Assembly (NCBI RefSeq): GCF_031846515.1
Contig: NZ_JAVRHO010000005.1
Location: 62,001 to 126,000 of the forward strand
Origin: Autumnicola lenta
GTDB lineage: Bacteria; Bacteroidota; Bacteroidia; Flavobacteriales; Flavobacteriaceae
Direction of reading: 5' to 3'
Length of the DNA: 64,000 nt
The notes beneath the pieces are model-generated. The model was given only the letters and a program-made list of their open reading frames with translations. It had not been told where the DNA came from and did no database searches. Shown here in pieces: positions 47,487 to 55,248 of the stretch. The number at the start of each line of letters is the position of its first letter. Position 1 is the stretch's first letter. The position numbers were made by a program, and so were the translations under genes.

Positions 47487-48812
47487 TTAGCTGAAGGATT
47501 GAAGACAGCACGAAATTTTTAGTATTTCCTGCTTTTCTGAAGTTATTGCAAAACGATCGTCTGCCCTGTGGTTTATTACCCACACAATGTCTTCTCCGGA
47601 ACATAACAACCAGGTATTTTCCTTTTCTGGAATGGACATTTTTTGGTCCTTAAAGAAATCGCTGATTTTTTTTCTGCCTTTCATCCCGAAGGGATAAAAG
47701 TAATCGCCTTTTTTCCATTTTCGTATTTTTAGCGGAAACCGAAGTTTTTCCCTCGCAACAAAAATTCTTGTGTTATCTCTGTTTTTGTCAATTTCTTCTA
47801 CTTTTCGAAAAGCAATCCTGCCCAGCGGCAACATTACCAAATCTTCTTCTTCAGCAATCGTATAAATTTTATCTTCAGAATGATTTATTTCGGTTAAAAT
47901 TAAGGTGTCGCGATCTTTTATAAGCCGGTAATCTTCAGAATAAATTATTTTTCCCGGCTGTGCGTCCAAAAGATTATGAATATCACTCCATTCTGTAAAG
48001 CCAAAAGACTTCAGGAGCTGATAGAGAATTGCTTTTGTATTAGGTACTTTTTTAAGAAAATTAACATCCAGTGTATAGCCAAATTTAGCAGTTTTCACCA
48101 CCTTAGGATAAATAAGGCTTATATAATCTTCAATTAAGGCCTCACTTTCTTTTAAATGCGCCTGAGTTTGAGAAAAACTTTGCAATAACTGCGGATTCAA
48201 TTCTTCCAGCACCGGCACTACATCGTGCCGAATTTTATTCCGAAGATATTTTGTGGAAGCATTACTACTGTCTTCCCTCCACTTGATGCTGTTATCACGG
48301 GCATAAGTTTCTATTTCTCTCCGGGAAAAATCCAGCATTGGCCGAATAATTCTATCGTTTTCAATTAAAATTCCGCTTAAACCTTCCAGTCCCGTGCCAC
48401 GCACCAGGTTGATAAGGAAAGTTTCCAGATTGTCGTTGGCGTGGTGGGCCGTGAGAATATATTCAAATTTTAAAGTTTCAGATAACTCTCTAAACCAGTT
48501 ATAACGCAATTCCCGGGCCGCCATCTGGATAGAGATTTTAGCTTCTTCAGCAAAAGCTTCGGTATCAAAATTCTGAACAAAAACTTCAACTTCAAGCTCA
48601 TCTGCCAGATCAATTACAAAATCTTCATCCCCGTCACTTTCTTCTCCCCTGAGGTTAAAATTGCAGTGTGCTATGGAGAATTCCAGTTTTGCAGCTTTAC
48701 AAAGATACGCTAGAACCACACTGTCCAGCCCCCCGCTGACTGCCAGCAGAAGATTTTTTCCGCATAAGAAGGGAAACCTGGATTTGAGGATATTTTTAAA
48801 AGATTTCTCCAT
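47487..48812 (-). CDS. tilS: tRNA(Ile)-lysidine synthase
   Basis: 441 residues. Modifies C34 of the AUA-reading isoleucine tRNA with lysine. PP-loop LLAVSGGLDSVVLAYLC near residues 22-38, the TilS feature SIAHCNFNLRGEESDGDEDF, TAHHANDNLETFLINLVRGT, and the C-terminal TilS substrate domain (RKWKKGDYFYPFGMKGRKKI). Essential in most bacteria. A -7 word TATATTTG lies on the minus strand at 48820-48827, 8 bases before the start. Confidence 0.95.
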   Translation of the reverse strand: MEKSFKNILKSRFPFLCGKNLLLAVSGGLDSVVLAYLCKAAKLEFSIAHCNFNLRGEESDGDEDFVIDLADELEVEVFVQNFDTEAFAEEAKISIQMAARELRYNWFRELSETLKFEYILTAHHANDNLETFLINLVRGTGLEGLSGILIENDRIIRPMLDFSRREIETYARDNSIKWREDSSNASTKYLRNKIRHDVVPVLEELNPQLLQSFSQTQAHLKESEALIEDYISLIYPKVVKTAKFGYTLDVNFLKKVPNTKAILYQLLKSFGFTEWSDIHNLLDAQPGKIIYSEDYRLIKDRDTLILTEINHSEDKIYTIAEEEDLVMLPLGRIAFRKVEEIDKNRDNTRIFVAREKLRFPLKIRKWKKGDYFYPFGMKGRKKISDFFKDQKMSIPEKENTWLLCSGEDIVWVINHRADDRFAITSEKQEILKISCCLQSFS

Positions 48813-48855
48813 AGATACTCAAATATAATTCAACGTTACAGAACCCGTCTTACCT

Positions 48856-48928
48856 CCTGCAAGGTTTCCAAAACCTTGTAGGTTTATTTAGGTTTTATAG
48901 CTACTACAAAGTGTAAAAACCTTGCAGG
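48856..48928. repeat. Palindromic REP-like cluster between tilS and pabB
   Basis: CCTGCAAGGTTT (48856-48867) and AAACCTTGTAGG (48871-48882) form an inverted repeat with one mismatch. A third arm CCTTGCAGG lies at 48920-48928. The word CCTGCAAGG is the same in all three. Confidence 0.65.
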
Positions 48929-49048
48929 AAAACTCAAGCTAGAAAGTTATGTTCCCGTAAAGATTTCGCAAAATTATACTCTCCAATATACAAAAAGAGC
49001 CTCTTCTTCTCTCCTGCAAAAAATAATTTCTGTTCAATCGTGTAAAAA

Positions 49049-50347
49049 TTAACCCGACAAAGCTTCCCGCATCGCCTTTGCTTTGAGCAGGCACTCCTCA
49101 TATTCCTTTTCAGGATTAGATTTTGTAGTAATAGCACCACCTACCGAAAATGACAAATATCGATCTTCAGCATTGTAAAGAATACTGCGTATTACCACGT
49201 TAAAATCGAAATCCCCGTTTGGTGTAAAATATCCCACAGCACCGCTGTAGAGTCCGCGTTTGGTTTCTTCCAGTTCTTCAATAATCTTCATTGCTGAAAT
49301 TTTTGGAGCCCCGGTCATGCTTCCCATCGGGAAGGTGGCGCGCAGGGTTTCCACAGCCGGTATTCCATTTTCAAGTTGTGCCGAAATTGTTGAAATCAAC
49401 TGGTGCACCTGCTTAAAACTGTAAACTTTACAAAGTTCCTCCACCTGCACACTTCCTTTTTTGGCAATTTTCGACAAATCGTTGCGCACCAGATCGACAA
49501 TCATCACATTTTCAGAAACCTCCTTAGGGTCATTTGCGAGTGCGTGGCTAATTTTGAGGTCTTCCTCCTTATTTTCAGCCCTTCTGGCTGTTCCTTTAAT
49601 AGGCTGGGACAAGATTTTGCTTCCGGTTTTCTTTAAATAACGCTCTGGAGACGCACAAAGTAGATAATACTGCTCCAGTTTTAAAAAAGTGGCAAACGGC
49701 GGACCGGAAATTTCATTGAGCTTTGAAAAAACTACCGATGGTTGAATTTGGCAATTTTCGGCATAGAATTCCTGGCAAAAGTTAGCTTCATAAATATCTC
49801 CCCACTGGATGTGGGAGAGCATTTTATTAATCTTAACGAGGTATTCTTCTTTGGAAATACGTGGTAAAATTTCCTGATTTCTCAGTCTTTCCTCTTTTCT
49901 CTCTCCCCTCTCCTCTAAATCAAGAATTTCTGCAAAATCTTCATCCATTTCGTCATCTACCATTCTTAAATAATGGAATTCTGCAAATTTTCCTTTAACC
50001 TGAATAATTTTTTGAGGCTGAAAAAAGTAAAGATCCGGAAAACGGAGTCCGTCGTAATTTTGTGAAGTCAGCCGCTCCACATCATTTTTAAGATCGTAAG
50101 AAAGATATCCGAAAATCCAGTCTTTGGTGGTTTCCTGGTACTCCTGAAGTTGATCAAAAGCCTGGTGATAATCTGTTTTTAAAGCTGTAAAAGCCTGCAC
50201 CGCCAAAAGAGCGTCAAAACTGCTGTTTTCCTGCTGATAATTATTGCTGTCCAGCCAGGCGACTTCATCAAACTGCCGGCTCCAGGCGAATAATTGTTTT
50301 TTAAACTTTTCCGGATTATCTAAAGGAAAGGATTTGGTAGTACGCAC
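49049..50347 (-). CDS. pabB: Aminodeoxychorismate synthase component I
   Basis: 432 residues. Joins glutamine-derived ammonia to chorismate for folate. Start is GTG (RTTKSFPLDN). The chorismate-binding domain shows PPFATFLKLEQYYLLCASPE, SQPIKGTARR (Lys of the PabB PIKGT motif, against PIAGT in TrpE), VSENVMIVDLVRNDLS, and FPMGSMTGAPKISAMKIIEE near the end. PabA is not in the window. TACATTTG (minus, 50369-50376) is a -7 match upstream. Confidence 0.9.
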   Translation of the reverse strand: MRTTKSFPLDNPEKFKKQLFAWSRQFDEVAWLDSNNYQQENSSFDALLAVQAFTALKTDYHQAFDQLQEYQETTKDWIFGYLSYDLKNDVERLTSQNYDGLRFPDLYFFQPQKIIQVKGKFAEFHYLRMVDDEMDEDFAEILDLEERGERKEERLRNQEILPRISKEEYLVKINKMLSHIQWGDIYEANFCQEFYAENCQIQPSVVFSKLNEISGPPFATFLKLEQYYLLCASPERYLKKTGSKILSQPIKGTARRAENKEEDLKISHALANDPKEVSENVMIVDLVRNDLSKIAKKGSVQVEELCKVYSFKQVHQLISTISAQLENGIPAVETLRATFPMGSMTGAPKISAMKIIEELEETKRGLYSGAVGYFTPNGDFDFNVVIRSILYNAEDRYLSFSVGGAITTKSNPEKEYEECLLKAKAMREALSG

Positions 50348-50433
50348 TTAAATTATTAATTTGATGTGCAAATGTAGTTAAAGCAGTTCTCAAAAACACC
50401 TGATAAAACCCGCATTCATCAATGAAATCTATA

Positions 50434-50802
50434 TTACTTATCTTCTTTTGTAATAAAAGTCACCGTATCCAGATCTAATTCTACCAAAAATTTTCCTTTT
50501 ACATTTAAACGCTCAATTGCTTCTATATTTGTGGAAATAATTTTGATTAAAGTTGATGTAGCCATATTACCTAAGTTCACCTTTACCAATTTTCTGGGAG
50601 TATTTCCTATTAGATGACTATTCTTAAAATCAACATCTTTTGTGATTACGATTAAGTCATTTTCATCGGCATAAAAGCAGATATCCTGGTCCTTGGTATT
50701 CCATTTATCAAGAATTTCATTAACATGGATTGCCTCAAATCCTTTTGATTTTAAATAATTAGCTATTTTATAAGAAATATGGACATCTAAAAGAAATTTC
50801 AT
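50434..50802 (-). CDS. DUF5615 PIN-like toxin
   Basis: 122 residues. PIN-like RNase features: FLLDVHISYKIANYLKSKGF, WNTKDQDICFYADENDLIVI and TKDVDFKN (Asp acidic triad). Such proteins are toxins of type II systems. The start overlaps the DUF433 stop by one base (TAATG), the arrangement of an antitoxin-toxin operon. Confidence 0.83.
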   Translation of the reverse strand: MKFLLDVHISYKIANYLKSKGFEAIHVNEILDKWNTKDQDICFYADENDLIVITKDVDFKNSHLIGNTPRKLVKVNLGNMATSTLIKIISTNIEAIERLNVKGKFLVELDLDTVTFITKEDK

Positions 50803-51029
50803 TATGCCACTTCCTCGATATTATGACCGGAGAGGGAAAGTTTTGCATATTGTAAAGAAGCAAGAATATCTTCTCTTTCCAACTCGGGATGATCTTCCAA
50901 AATTTGCTCAATACTCATTCCTGCTCCAAGCATATCGATGATGACTTCTACCGGCCATCGCATTCCCCTTATGCACGGTTTGCCATGACAAACTTGCGGA
51001 TCCCTGCTAATTTTATTAAGTAAATGCAT
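50802..51029 (-). CDS. DUF433 antitoxin
   Basis: 75 residues. The conserved ISRDPQVCHGKPCIRGMRWP and the HTH-like EQILEDHPELEREDILASLQ are diagnostic of DUF433. It neutralises the DUF5615 partner and probably represses its own promoter; TAAATTTG (minus, 51051-51058) is an exact -7 match 22 bases upstream. Confidence 0.88.
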   Translation of the reverse strand: MHLLNKISRDPQVCHGKPCIRGMRWPVEVIIDMLGAGMSIEQILEDHPELEREDILASLQYAKLSLSGHNIEEVA

Positions 51030-51070
51030 TACGCTCTATTTCAATTCTATCAAATTTACATCTTTTTGCA

Positions 51071-51607
51071 TCAACTCTCCACCTCGTGCGAAAAAGTAGT
51101 TAAAACATCTTCAATTCCCATGTCCAGAACTTCGTTATGTACTTTATTATCCCGAAAATTATCTGCGTACGACGGGAAACTGAAGCTTTCCACTACCCGC
51201 CCGCCAAACCTGGGTAGAACACTTTTTGTAAATTCCAGGGCACTTGCAGCACCACGTGCACCGTTGGAAGTACTTATAAGCAGGATCTTTTTATCCTTCA
51301 GAAAATTTCTATCAGCACGGGAAAGCCAGTCGATGCAATTTTTAAAATACGAGGAAACGGTGCCATTATGCTCATTAACGGCAATAATAAGAGCATCATG
51401 TTCTGCAATTATATTTTTTACAATTTTCACATCCATGGGAATTCCCCTTTCCGTCTCAAGATCTGCACTGTACATGGGAAAATCGTATTCGGTGAGTTTA
51501 ATCAATTTCACTTCGTGCCCCTGGATCCTTTCGGAAATGTGTGTAAGCAAGCGGTGGTTGATTGAAGTACTACTATTAGAACCGGCAAAAGCGAGGATTT
51601 TCTTCAT
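51071..51607 (-). CDS. NADPH-dependent FMN reductase
   Basis: 178-residue flavodoxin-like fold. FMN-phosphate loop ILAFAGSNSSTSINHRLLTH, VNEHNGTVSSYFKNCIDWLS (the GSxPxxLKNxIDWxS position), and STSNGARGAASALEF. Reduces quinones, azo dyes or flavins. TATTTTTG (minus, 51628-51635) lies 21 bases upstream. Not tied to its neighbours by function. Confidence 0.85.
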   Translation of the reverse strand: MKKILAFAGSNSSTSINHRLLTHISERIQGHEVKLIKLTEYDFPMYSADLETERGIPMDVKIVKNIIAEHDALIIAVNEHNGTVSSYFKNCIDWLSRADRNFLKDKKILLISTSNGARGAASALEFTKSVLPRFGGRVVESFSFPSYADNFRDNKVHNEVLDMGIEDVLTTFSHEVES

Positions 51608-51711
51608 TTTTAGATTTTATCTGAATTCAAAAATAACTAAAACATCTTGTCCTCCGAATAAAAGAGAAATAATGATTGTAACTTTAATTCCGGAACATAA
51701 AACCTTCAGTT

Positions 51712-52590
51712 TTGAAAAAATTTACTCTTCAGAATGAACACCTCAGCATTTCAGTGCTTGAAAAAGGAGCTGAACTTTGCAGCATCAAAAATCTTAAAAC
51801 CGAAAAAGAACATATCTGGCAGGCCGATCCTGAAATCTGGAGCAGCCATGCCCCAAACTTATTCCCGATAATTGGTGTTTTAAAGGACGGACAATATTTT
51901 TATGAAGGTGAAGCTTATTACATGCCAAAACACGGAATGGTTCGCCACAATGAAAACATCAGGTTAAAAGAGAAAACAGAAGATAAACTCGCTTTTGAAC
52001 TGATTTATTCTGAAGAAAGCCTGAAAAGCTATCCTTTTAAGTTCAATTTTCAGATTATTTATAAGCTGAAGGGCAAAAAACTTCAAATTGCTCAAAAAAT
52101 TACAAATCTGGATAGCAAAACCATATTTTTCTCCCTTGGAGGGCATCCGGCCTTTAATGCTCCTATTAATAATGATGAAAAATATGAAGATTATTACCTG
52201 GAATTTGATCAAAACATGAATTTGGAGACCCATATCCTCAACAATGAAGGTTTGGTGAGCCAGAAAACACAGAGAATTCTTCAAAATGAGAAGAAAATCG
52301 AGCTACATGAGCATCTTTTTGATGATGATGCGCTGATTTTTAAAAATATTACCTCCAAAGCAGTGGCCCTAAAAAGCCAATTATCGGGTACTATTTTAAC
52401 TATTGAATATTCAGATTTTAAAAACCTTGGTGTTTGGGCCAAACCCGGCGCACCTTATGTATGTATTGAGCCGTGGCTGGGAATTGCAGATGTTGAAGGG
52501 ACAGATCAAAACCTGGAAACCAAGGAAGGTATTCTACAACTGGAAGCAGGGAAAGAATTTAAGGCTGCTTATACGATCAATATTGAGTAA
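51712..52590 (+). CDS. Aldose 1-epimerase family protein (YeaD/LacX-like)
   Basis: 292 residues. Galactose-mutarotase-like beta-sandwich: SVLEKGAELCSIKNLKTEKE, IWQADPEIWSSHAPNLFPII, FSLGGHPAFNAPINNDE and VCIEPWLGIADVEGTDQN carry the conserved His and Glu. It acts on a hexose-6-phosphate or a free sugar; not the same subfamily as GalM. Start is TTG; an in-frame TAA lies at 51685-51687 and there is no ATG between. It is divergent from the FMN reductase. Confidence 0.85.
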   Translation: MKKFTLQNEHLSISVLEKGAELCSIKNLKTEKEHIWQADPEIWSSHAPNLFPIIGVLKDGQYFYEGEAYYMPKHGMVRHNENIRLKEKTEDKLAFELIYSEESLKSYPFKFNFQIIYKLKGKKLQIAQKITNLDSKTIFFSLGGHPAFNAPINNDEKYEDYYLEFDQNMNLETHILNNEGLVSQKTQRILQNEKKIELHEHLFDDDALIFKNITSKAVALKSQLSGTILTIEYSDFKNLGVWAKPGAPYVCIEPWLGIADVEGTDQNLETKEGILQLEAGKEFKAAYTINIE

Positions 52591-52613
52591 CTTAAATAAT
52601 TACAGTATATTAG
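52583..52613 (+). promoter_or_regulatory. Promoter of the orphan antitoxin
   Basis: TTG (52583-52585), 20 bases, then TATATTAG (52606-52613), one base off the consensus. The ATG follows 5 bases later, implying a nearly leaderless transcript. The same TATATTAG word occurs twice before the candidate RNA. Confidence 0.45.
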
Positions 52614-52617
52614 ATAT

Positions 52618-52854
52618 ATGGAAACTTCAGAACTTAAAGAGAAATTAATAGCCAGAATAGAAAGCGTGTCAGATAAGAACCTACTGTCTGACATGCTGAA
52701 ATTTCTGGAAACCAATTCGACTCCTGATGAAATATATAAACTTTCTGAAGAAGAATTTCAGGCCATTAACGTTGCAAGGGAGCAAATAAAAAACGGCGAA
52801 TCTTATACGCAAACGGAAATAGAAAAGGAGGTTCAAAAATGGCTAAAAGAATAA
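52618..52854 (+). CDS. Antitoxin-like protein of a decayed type II module
   Basis: 78 residues, acidic and helical: ELKEKLIARIESVSDKNLLS, then EFQAINVAREQIKNGESYTQ, then EIEKEVQKWLKE. This is the layout of small antitoxins paired with RelE/ParE toxins in Bacteroidota. Its last 16 bases overlap the start of a following frame reading MAKRII, the usual toxin start, which is interrupted by TGA. Confidence 0.72.
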   Translation: METSELKEKLIARIESVSDKNLLSDMLKFLETNSTPDEIYKLSEEEFQAINVAREQIKNGESYTQTEIEKEVQKWLKE

Positions 52855-52994
52855 TTTGATCCATCAACGCAAAAACCGATCTGCGAGACATTCTAGAATT
52901 GGAGCAGAGAATAAATTTAAGGCTGCTCACACTATTTTTACCGCATAAGTTAATTGTTATCAGCATCTTAGATGTAGGTGAAATTCAGAGTTGA
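52839..52994 (+). pseudogene. RelE/ParE-type toxin, broken
   Basis: ATG 52839 opens MAKRII, then TGA (52857-52859) where related toxins have Trp (MAKRIIW). The same frame continues SINAKTDLRDILELEQRINL and ends HKLIVISILDVGEIQS at TGA 52992-52994. The N-terminal beta-strand and helix and the C-terminal strand are recognisable, but the middle 30-50 residues of a normal toxin are missing. Both nonsense mutation and internal deletion are thus present. The antitoxin survives alone. Confidence 0.6.
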
Positions 52995-53094
52995 GCCTGG
53001 AAAAACGGTTTTGATTTCTAAACCTCCCGACATAGCAGAGAACTTTACCGTCAGAAATAATTTGGCGCGTGATATATATTTAAAAAAAGAAACC

Positions 53095-53373
53095 ATGGAA
53101 CATCGTAAACTAGTAAAATTCGGTATTGGAATTTTAATTATGGAAATGTTCCTGATGGGACTTTGGTATTACTGGACAACTCCCGAATTAGGCTCTGCCC
53201 TTGAAACTTTACAAATTGTTTTATTTTTATTCGGAATAAATTTAATTATCGGACTTCTACTCTACTTTGTAAAGAAATCATTTGCATTACTATTATTAGC
53301 CAATGCTGTAATTTGTCCATTTGTTTTTTATGCTACATGGATAATGTGGTTTACCTACTGGGCTGAATATTAG
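53095..53373 (+). CDS. Small three-helix membrane protein
   Basis: 92 residues from ATG 53095. A GTG at 52978 would add 39 polar residues but overlaps the toxin remnant. Three hydrophobic segments: FGIGILIMEMFLMGLWYYW, LETLQIVLFLFGINLIIGLL and ALLLLANAVICPFVFYATWI. Tryptophan- and tyrosine-rich ends. No family assigned. Confidence 0.65.
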   Translation: MEHRKLVKFGIGILIMEMFLMGLWYYWTTPELGSALETLQIVLFLFGINLIIGLLLYFVKKSFALLLLANAVICPFVFYATWIMWFTYWAEY

Positions 53374-53453
53374 GATCTCAGGAGGGAAAAAACCTTTGTT
53401 ACTACATCTTATTTTCCATCAGAGTTTTATCTTTTAATTTGCCGCTCATAGCT

Positions 53454-53461
53454 TACCTTTG
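53454..53461 (+). promoter_or_regulatory. -7 element that fixes the helicase start
   Basis: TACCTTTG is an exact -7 match. It overlaps a TTG at 53459-53461 that would otherwise be the first possible start codon. Transcription should begin near 53468, so translation must start downstream. Confidence 0.6.
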
Positions 53462-53482
53462 CCGCAAAATAAAATCTACACT

Positions 53483-54826
53483 TTGACTTTTCAGGATCTA
53501 AATCTAAATACACCTTTACGCAATGCACTGGAAGATTTGAACTTCCATTCGCCAACTCCAATCCAGGAACAGGCGTTTCCATCAATTATGTCTGGGAAAG
53601 ATGTGGTTGGAATTGCCCAAACCGGTACCGGAAAAACCTTTGCCTACCTCCTCCCGCTGCTAAAAATGCTGAAATATTCTGAACAAAAGAATCCGAGGAT
53701 TCTTATTATGGTGCCCACCAGGGAACTGGTAGTACAGGTGGTGGAAGAGATTGAGAAACTGGCAAAATATATTAATCTGCGGGTTTCGGGTGTTTATGGC
53801 GGAGTAAATATTAACACGCAGCACCAAAATTTGCTACAGGGGCAGGATATTTTAGTCGCTACTCCGCGTAGATTATATGATCTGGTTCTAAGGCGGGCTG
53901 TGCTGCTAAAATCTATTCAGAAGCTGGTAATAGATGAAGTTGATGTGATGCTGGATCTTGGGTTTAAGTTCCAGATCAACAACATCCTGGAATTATTGCC
54001 GCAGAACCGCCAGAGCATTATGTTCTCTGCGACGATGACGGAAACTGTGGAAGAACTGATTGACGCAAATTTTAAAGCTCCGGAAAAAATTTCGGTTGCT
54101 GTTAGCGGTACTCCCCTGGAAAATATTGAACAGCGCGGATATAAGATTCCGAATTTTAATACCAAAGCAAATTTACTGAAATATTTACTGCAAGACAGGG
54201 AGAAATTCAGCAAAGTATTGATCTTTTTAGACAACAAACGTATTGCCGACAGGTTGTTTGAAATTATTGACAAAGAATTTCCGGAAGAAGCTACGATCGT
54301 TCATACCGGCAAAGGCCAGAACTACCGGTTAAGAAGTGTTCGCCAGTTTGGTGACGGATTTTGCCGAATTCTAATCGCTACAGATGTAATGGCCCGCGGA
54401 CTCGATATTGAAAACATCTCTCATGTTATAAATTTTGACACTCCTGCATACCCCGAAAATTATATGCACAGGATTGGGAGGACCGGCCGTGCAGAAAAGC
54501 AGGGAATTTCCTTTTTGTTTACTACAGAAAAGGAACAGCAAAGCCTGGAAAGTATCGAGCAACTTATGAATATGCAGGTGCCAGAATACGATTTACCCGA
54601 AAAAGTAGAAGTTTCTACAGAATTAATTCCGGAAGAACGGCCACGGGCCATTGAAATTAATAATCCCGGCGCATCTGCAGACAATGCCGGACCCGCTTTT
54701 CACGAGAAAAAAGAGAAGAATCGAAAAGAGAACCTTGGAGGTTCCTACCGAAGAGAAATTGCGAAAAAGTATAAAAAACCAAAAACCCGGGGCGACAAGC
54801 ATGCAAACAGGAGAAAGAAGAAATAA
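53483..54826 (+). CDS. DEAD-box ATP-dependent RNA helicase
   Basis: 447 residues from TTG 53483 (LTFQDLNLNTPLRNALEDLN), chosen because the earlier TTG lies in the -7 element. Motifs in order: Q motif (TPIQEQAFPS), I AQTGTGKTFA, Ia PTRELVVQV, Ib TPRRL, II DEVD in place of DEAD, III SAT, IV LIFLDNKR, V ATDVMARGLD and VI HRIGRTGR. The C-terminus is a basic tail (ANRRKKK) for RNA contact. Likely a ribosome-assembly or cold-adaptation helicase. Confidence 0.92.
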   Translation: MTFQDLNLNTPLRNALEDLNFHSPTPIQEQAFPSIMSGKDVVGIAQTGTGKTFAYLLPLLKMLKYSEQKNPRILIMVPTRELVVQVVEEIEKLAKYINLRVSGVYGGVNINTQHQNLLQGQDILVATPRRLYDLVLRRAVLLKSIQKLVIDEVDVMLDLGFKFQINNILELLPQNRQSIMFSATMTETVEELIDANFKAPEKISVAVSGTPLENIEQRGYKIPNFNTKANLLKYLLQDREKFSKVLIFLDNKRIADRLFEIIDKEFPEEATIVHTGKGQNYRLRSVRQFGDGFCRILIATDVMARGLDIENISHVINFDTPAYPENYMHRIGRTGRAEKQGISFLFTTEKEQQSLESIEQLMNMQVPEYDLPEKVEVSTELIPEERPRAIEINNPGASADNAGPAFHEKKEKNRKENLGGSYRREIAKKYKKPKTRGDKHANRRKKK

Positions 54827-54831
54827 AATAA

Positions 54832-54951
54832 CTGTCTAAAAAGAACTTCAAAATGTCAATTCGAGCGGAGTCGAGAATTTAGTTGAAAATTAATTATAAC
54901 ATTTCGACTGCGCTCAATGAGACAAAAGTGAAGGCCAATCTTTTTAGACAG
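54832..54951. mobile_element. MITE-like hairpin element
   Basis: Outer perfect inverted arms CTGTCTAAAAAGA (54832-54844) and TCTTTTTAGACAG (54939-54951) enclose an inner inverted repeat whose arms run 54855-54878 and 54901-54923 (TTCGAGCGGAGTCGA against TCGACTGCGCTCAA). The total is 120 bases with no ORF needed. The inner word is a common bacterial repeat of the CGAGCGNAGTCGA type. No target-site duplication was evident. It begins 5 bases after the helicase stop. Confidence 0.5.
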
Positions 54952-54974
54952 CCAATTAATTTATTAGATAAAGA

Positions 54975-55082
54975 TTATGTTCTATTCTTTTTCTTAGCTG
55001 CTTTCGCTGCGCGCTTTTCTTTTAAATTAAGTACTGGCTCCTTCTTAGCCGAATTTTTTGAAGGTGATTTTTCTTTCGCCAT
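54975..55082 (-). CDS. Small lysine-rich hypothetical protein
   Basis: 35 residues beginning MAKEKSPSKNSAKKEPVLNL and ending KEKRAAKAAKKKNRT. It is strongly basic, with an alternating Lys/Ala C-terminal helix, like short nucleic-acid- or ribosome-binding peptides. A plus-strand frame over the same DNA is not protein-like. It lies upstream of nothing on its strand and downstream of the lpdA terminator, so it needs its own promoter. Confidence 0.5.
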   Translation of the reverse strand: MAKEKSPSKNSAKKEPVLNLKEKRAAKAAKKKNRT

Positions 55083-55187
55083 GATTTCTAAAATTTTAGA
55101 ATTATTAGGTAAATGTATGAAATTCAGCAATTGAAAATATAAAAAAATTTAGTGCCGAAACATTTTTTTCAGAAGCAAACAGGTTTA

Positions 55188-55217
55188 TAAAAAAACCCGG
55201 AAACATCTGCTTCCGGG
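55188..55217 (-). terminator. Terminator of lpdA
   Basis: CCCGGAA (55196-55202) and TTCCGGG (55211-55217) pair, followed on the minus strand by TTTTTTTA. Confidence 0.8.
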
Positions 55218-55248
55218 CTATATCTAAATTAAGGTTATTTGCAATCGA

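Noticed and set aside
54883..55134. 83-codon plus-strand frame in the helicase-lpdA spacer
   Set aside because: It runs through the MITE-like hairpin and opposite the lysine-rich frame. Its composition (phenylalanine- and alanine-rich) is the complement of lysine codons.
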